Assembly (NCBI GenBank): GCA_963575745.1
Contig: CAUYUJ010016305.1
Span: 519,001-583,000 of the forward strand
Reading direction: 5' to 3'
Source of the DNA: Prorocentrum cordatum
Lineage: Eukaryota > Sar > Dinophyceae > Prorocentrales > Prorocentraceae
Length of the DNA: 64,000 nucleotides
In this document: positions 62,618 through 64,000 of the stretch, piece after piece
Layout: each line of letters begins with the position of its first letter
Numbering within the stretch: position 1 is the first letter of the stretch
Made by a program: the position numbers and the translations under genes
Notes under the pieces: model-generated
Database searches by the model: none
Seen by the model: only the letters and a program-made list of their open reading frames with translations
What the model was told of the DNA's origin: nothing

Positions 62618-63990
62618 TCGGCAGGCTGGTCAGGGGTGGCAGGGTCCGAGCTTTCTTGCGAGAGCGGGCCTCTTCCAGTCTGCGCTTGTACTCCTGCAGG
62701 CGCTGCTGTAGGGTCTTCTTGGCACCGCCGTCCGTGCGATCGGGGGCGGGCACCTCGACCCCTTTCTTTTCCAGGGAACTGACCCAGCACAGCTCGCAGA
62801 GCCACCTGCAGTTCTCCCCGCATGCATGCCTGCGCCCGGTTCTGCGCTACCAACTCACGCGTGTTGCATCCCCGCGTTGGGGCAATCGTCGCAATTATAG
62901 CTGGCGCCTCGTTGCAACTTGCAGAATCTGTCGTCGCGTACGTAGGGGGGGGGGGGGGGGCACTGCGCCAGGCGCTGGAGAGGCGGGGAGGCCCTCGTCC
63001 AAGCAGCGGTTGGACATTGCGAGTCCACCTCCGATGTGCTCCACGTCTGCCATGGTGTGTGGACAGCCGAGTCCCTCGTCTGCGCCAGCAAGCTCCTTGT
63101 GCAACTAGCATATGGAGCAGCCTCCCAGGCTCAGTTGATTGACGTCCGCGGGCTGGACTATCACTTCCAGCGCGCGCATGGGGGCTTCGAGGGCGAAGAC
63201 ATGCTCCAGCATTTCTGACCATGTCCTAGGGCAGGCGTGGGCGGACGCAGCGAGCAGCGTGCTGATGCGACGAATGGCCTCTTCCATTTTGGCGTGGAGG
63301 GGGGCGAAATTAGCCAGGTCGAAGCCCCAAGTGGCGGCGAACTGGTTACGGAACTCCTGGTGGGCTTCCAACCGGGGGAGGCAGAGGCCCATGGCGGCCT
63401 CTAATGCCCCCCGTGGCCTCTGGATGCGGGAATGGCCAGAGTGTTGCGCGGCCCCCGTAGCTGCAGCATCATCACCACCAGGAGGGCCCTGAGCGTGGGG
63501 GTGTTAAGCGGGAGCCCGTCGCTGCTGCAGAGGGCGTGTCTGAGCGTCGAGTCGACCTGTCCTGGGCGGAGCAGTGAGTGCAGGTGTTCCATCCCAGGAT
63601 ATTCCCTACGTCGCTTGCAATTGCCCGTGTCTGGACTCCAGGCCGCGGGGAGCTGGGGGAGCATGCCAACGGGGGTGCACCTGCTGGAGGGCTTGGGGCG
63701 GCGGTCATTACCCTTGGCGTGGGGCAAAAGGGGGGGGGTGAGTCCAGCGGGACCATGTATTGTGACTTGGCCCAGGGTGTGCCCCGCCACAGGAACCAGA
63801 CCAGGGCCGCCCACGTCAGGTTGTAGACAAGATTGCTGGCGTCGTTCCCAAGTTCCACGTCCGCGCAGTACCCGAGGTGGCTCCAGGCCTTCCGATCGAG
63901 GCTGCCAGGCTGCCTCGGGGTGGCGCCCATGGACTATTGGTGGGGGTGGAGCCCGGCCACGGTGTAAGGGATGACTCCCATTGCCGGGTC
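62493..63990 (-). pseudogene. hypothetical protein, N-terminal part of the broken gene
   Basis: Collinear minus-strand pieces: LVEDPAMGVIPYTVAGLHPH and a TAG near 63934; then GYCADVELGNDASNLVYNLT, WAALVWFLWRG (63930 down); a shift at the G9 run 63730-63738; then NCKRRREYPGMEHLHSLLRP, LNTPTLRALLVVMMLQLRGP; a shift at the C6 run 63407-63412; then LEAHQEFRNQFAATWGFDLA, MEEAIRRISTLLAASAHACP; a TAG at 63105; then ELAGADEGLGCPHTMADVEH; a shift at the G14 run 62946-62959; a Cys-rich stretch (RDDRFCKLQRGASYNCDDCP, and NCRWLCELCWVSS in another frame); and KKTLQQRLQEYKRRLEEARS. The pieces read as one protein broken mainly at homopolymer runs. Not recognised. Confidence 0.5.
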
Positions 63991-64000
63991 CTCGACCAGC

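Overview
The window looks like nuclear DNA from a large, repeat-rich, GC-rich protist genome, most likely a dinoflagellate. This is inferred from content, not from a database match. The grounds are: decayed pentatricopeptide (PPR) repeats of the 'ISYNAGISACEKG' style that is very abundant in dinoflagellates; a non-LTR retrotransposon; an RNase H plus tyrosine-recombinase retroelement remnant; a DDE-like gene fragment of a type I associate with dinoflagellates; dense triplet microsatellites; foldback elements; and almost no intact gene in 64 kb. Most of the long open frames are read-throughs of low-complexity repeats and are not listed.

Layout. 1-3.9 kb: repeats and two small minus-strand helical coding islands. 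3.9-8.1 kb (minus): remnant of a retroelement with an RNase H domain followed by a tyrosine recombinase. 8.7-17.6 kb: foldback element, CTTGGGG/CCCCAAGAG degenerate repeats, a satellite array ending in a GAT microsatellite, and a DDE-like gene with an internal deletion (14.66-15.16 kb). 17.7-23.9 kb: almost pure simple sequence, namely C/G runs, a 1.3 kb TACTCAC tract, a TA tract and a 101-bp satellite. 24.3-25.9 kb (plus): RNase H and Cys-rich tail of another retroelement, split by an inverted-repeat insertion. 26.4-28.6 kb: short minus-strand helical islands with splice-like borders. 29.2-33.1 kb (minus): a nearly full-length dead LINE (ORF1, endonuclease, reverse transcriptase, C-terminal region). 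33.5-41.9 kb: minisatellite, foldbacks and over 1 kb of TCC repeats. 41.9-43.4 kb (plus): PPR pseudogene. 44-53 kb: foldbacks, dispersed repeats, more helical islands, and CATA and GGC microsatellites. 53.8-54.8 kb: inverted copy of the 13-kb GAT-satellite composite. 55.7-59.4 kb: duplicated repeat modules. 59.8-64 kb (minus): a broken hypothetical gene, the best candidate for a conserved unknown protein.

The most interesting signal is a series of about 16 short coding islands, all on the minus strand, each rich in Glu/Arg/Leu/Ala/Gln and coiled-coil-like. Several are bounded by AG acceptors and GTRAG-type donors, and many are preceded by a triplet microsatellite. They could be small exons of one or more very intron-rich genes whose introns are filled with the repeats described here. 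Two same-family foldbacks and a partial third copy lie just beyond the donor side of such islands, which raises the possibility of introner-like elements. Without transcript data this remains a hypothesis.
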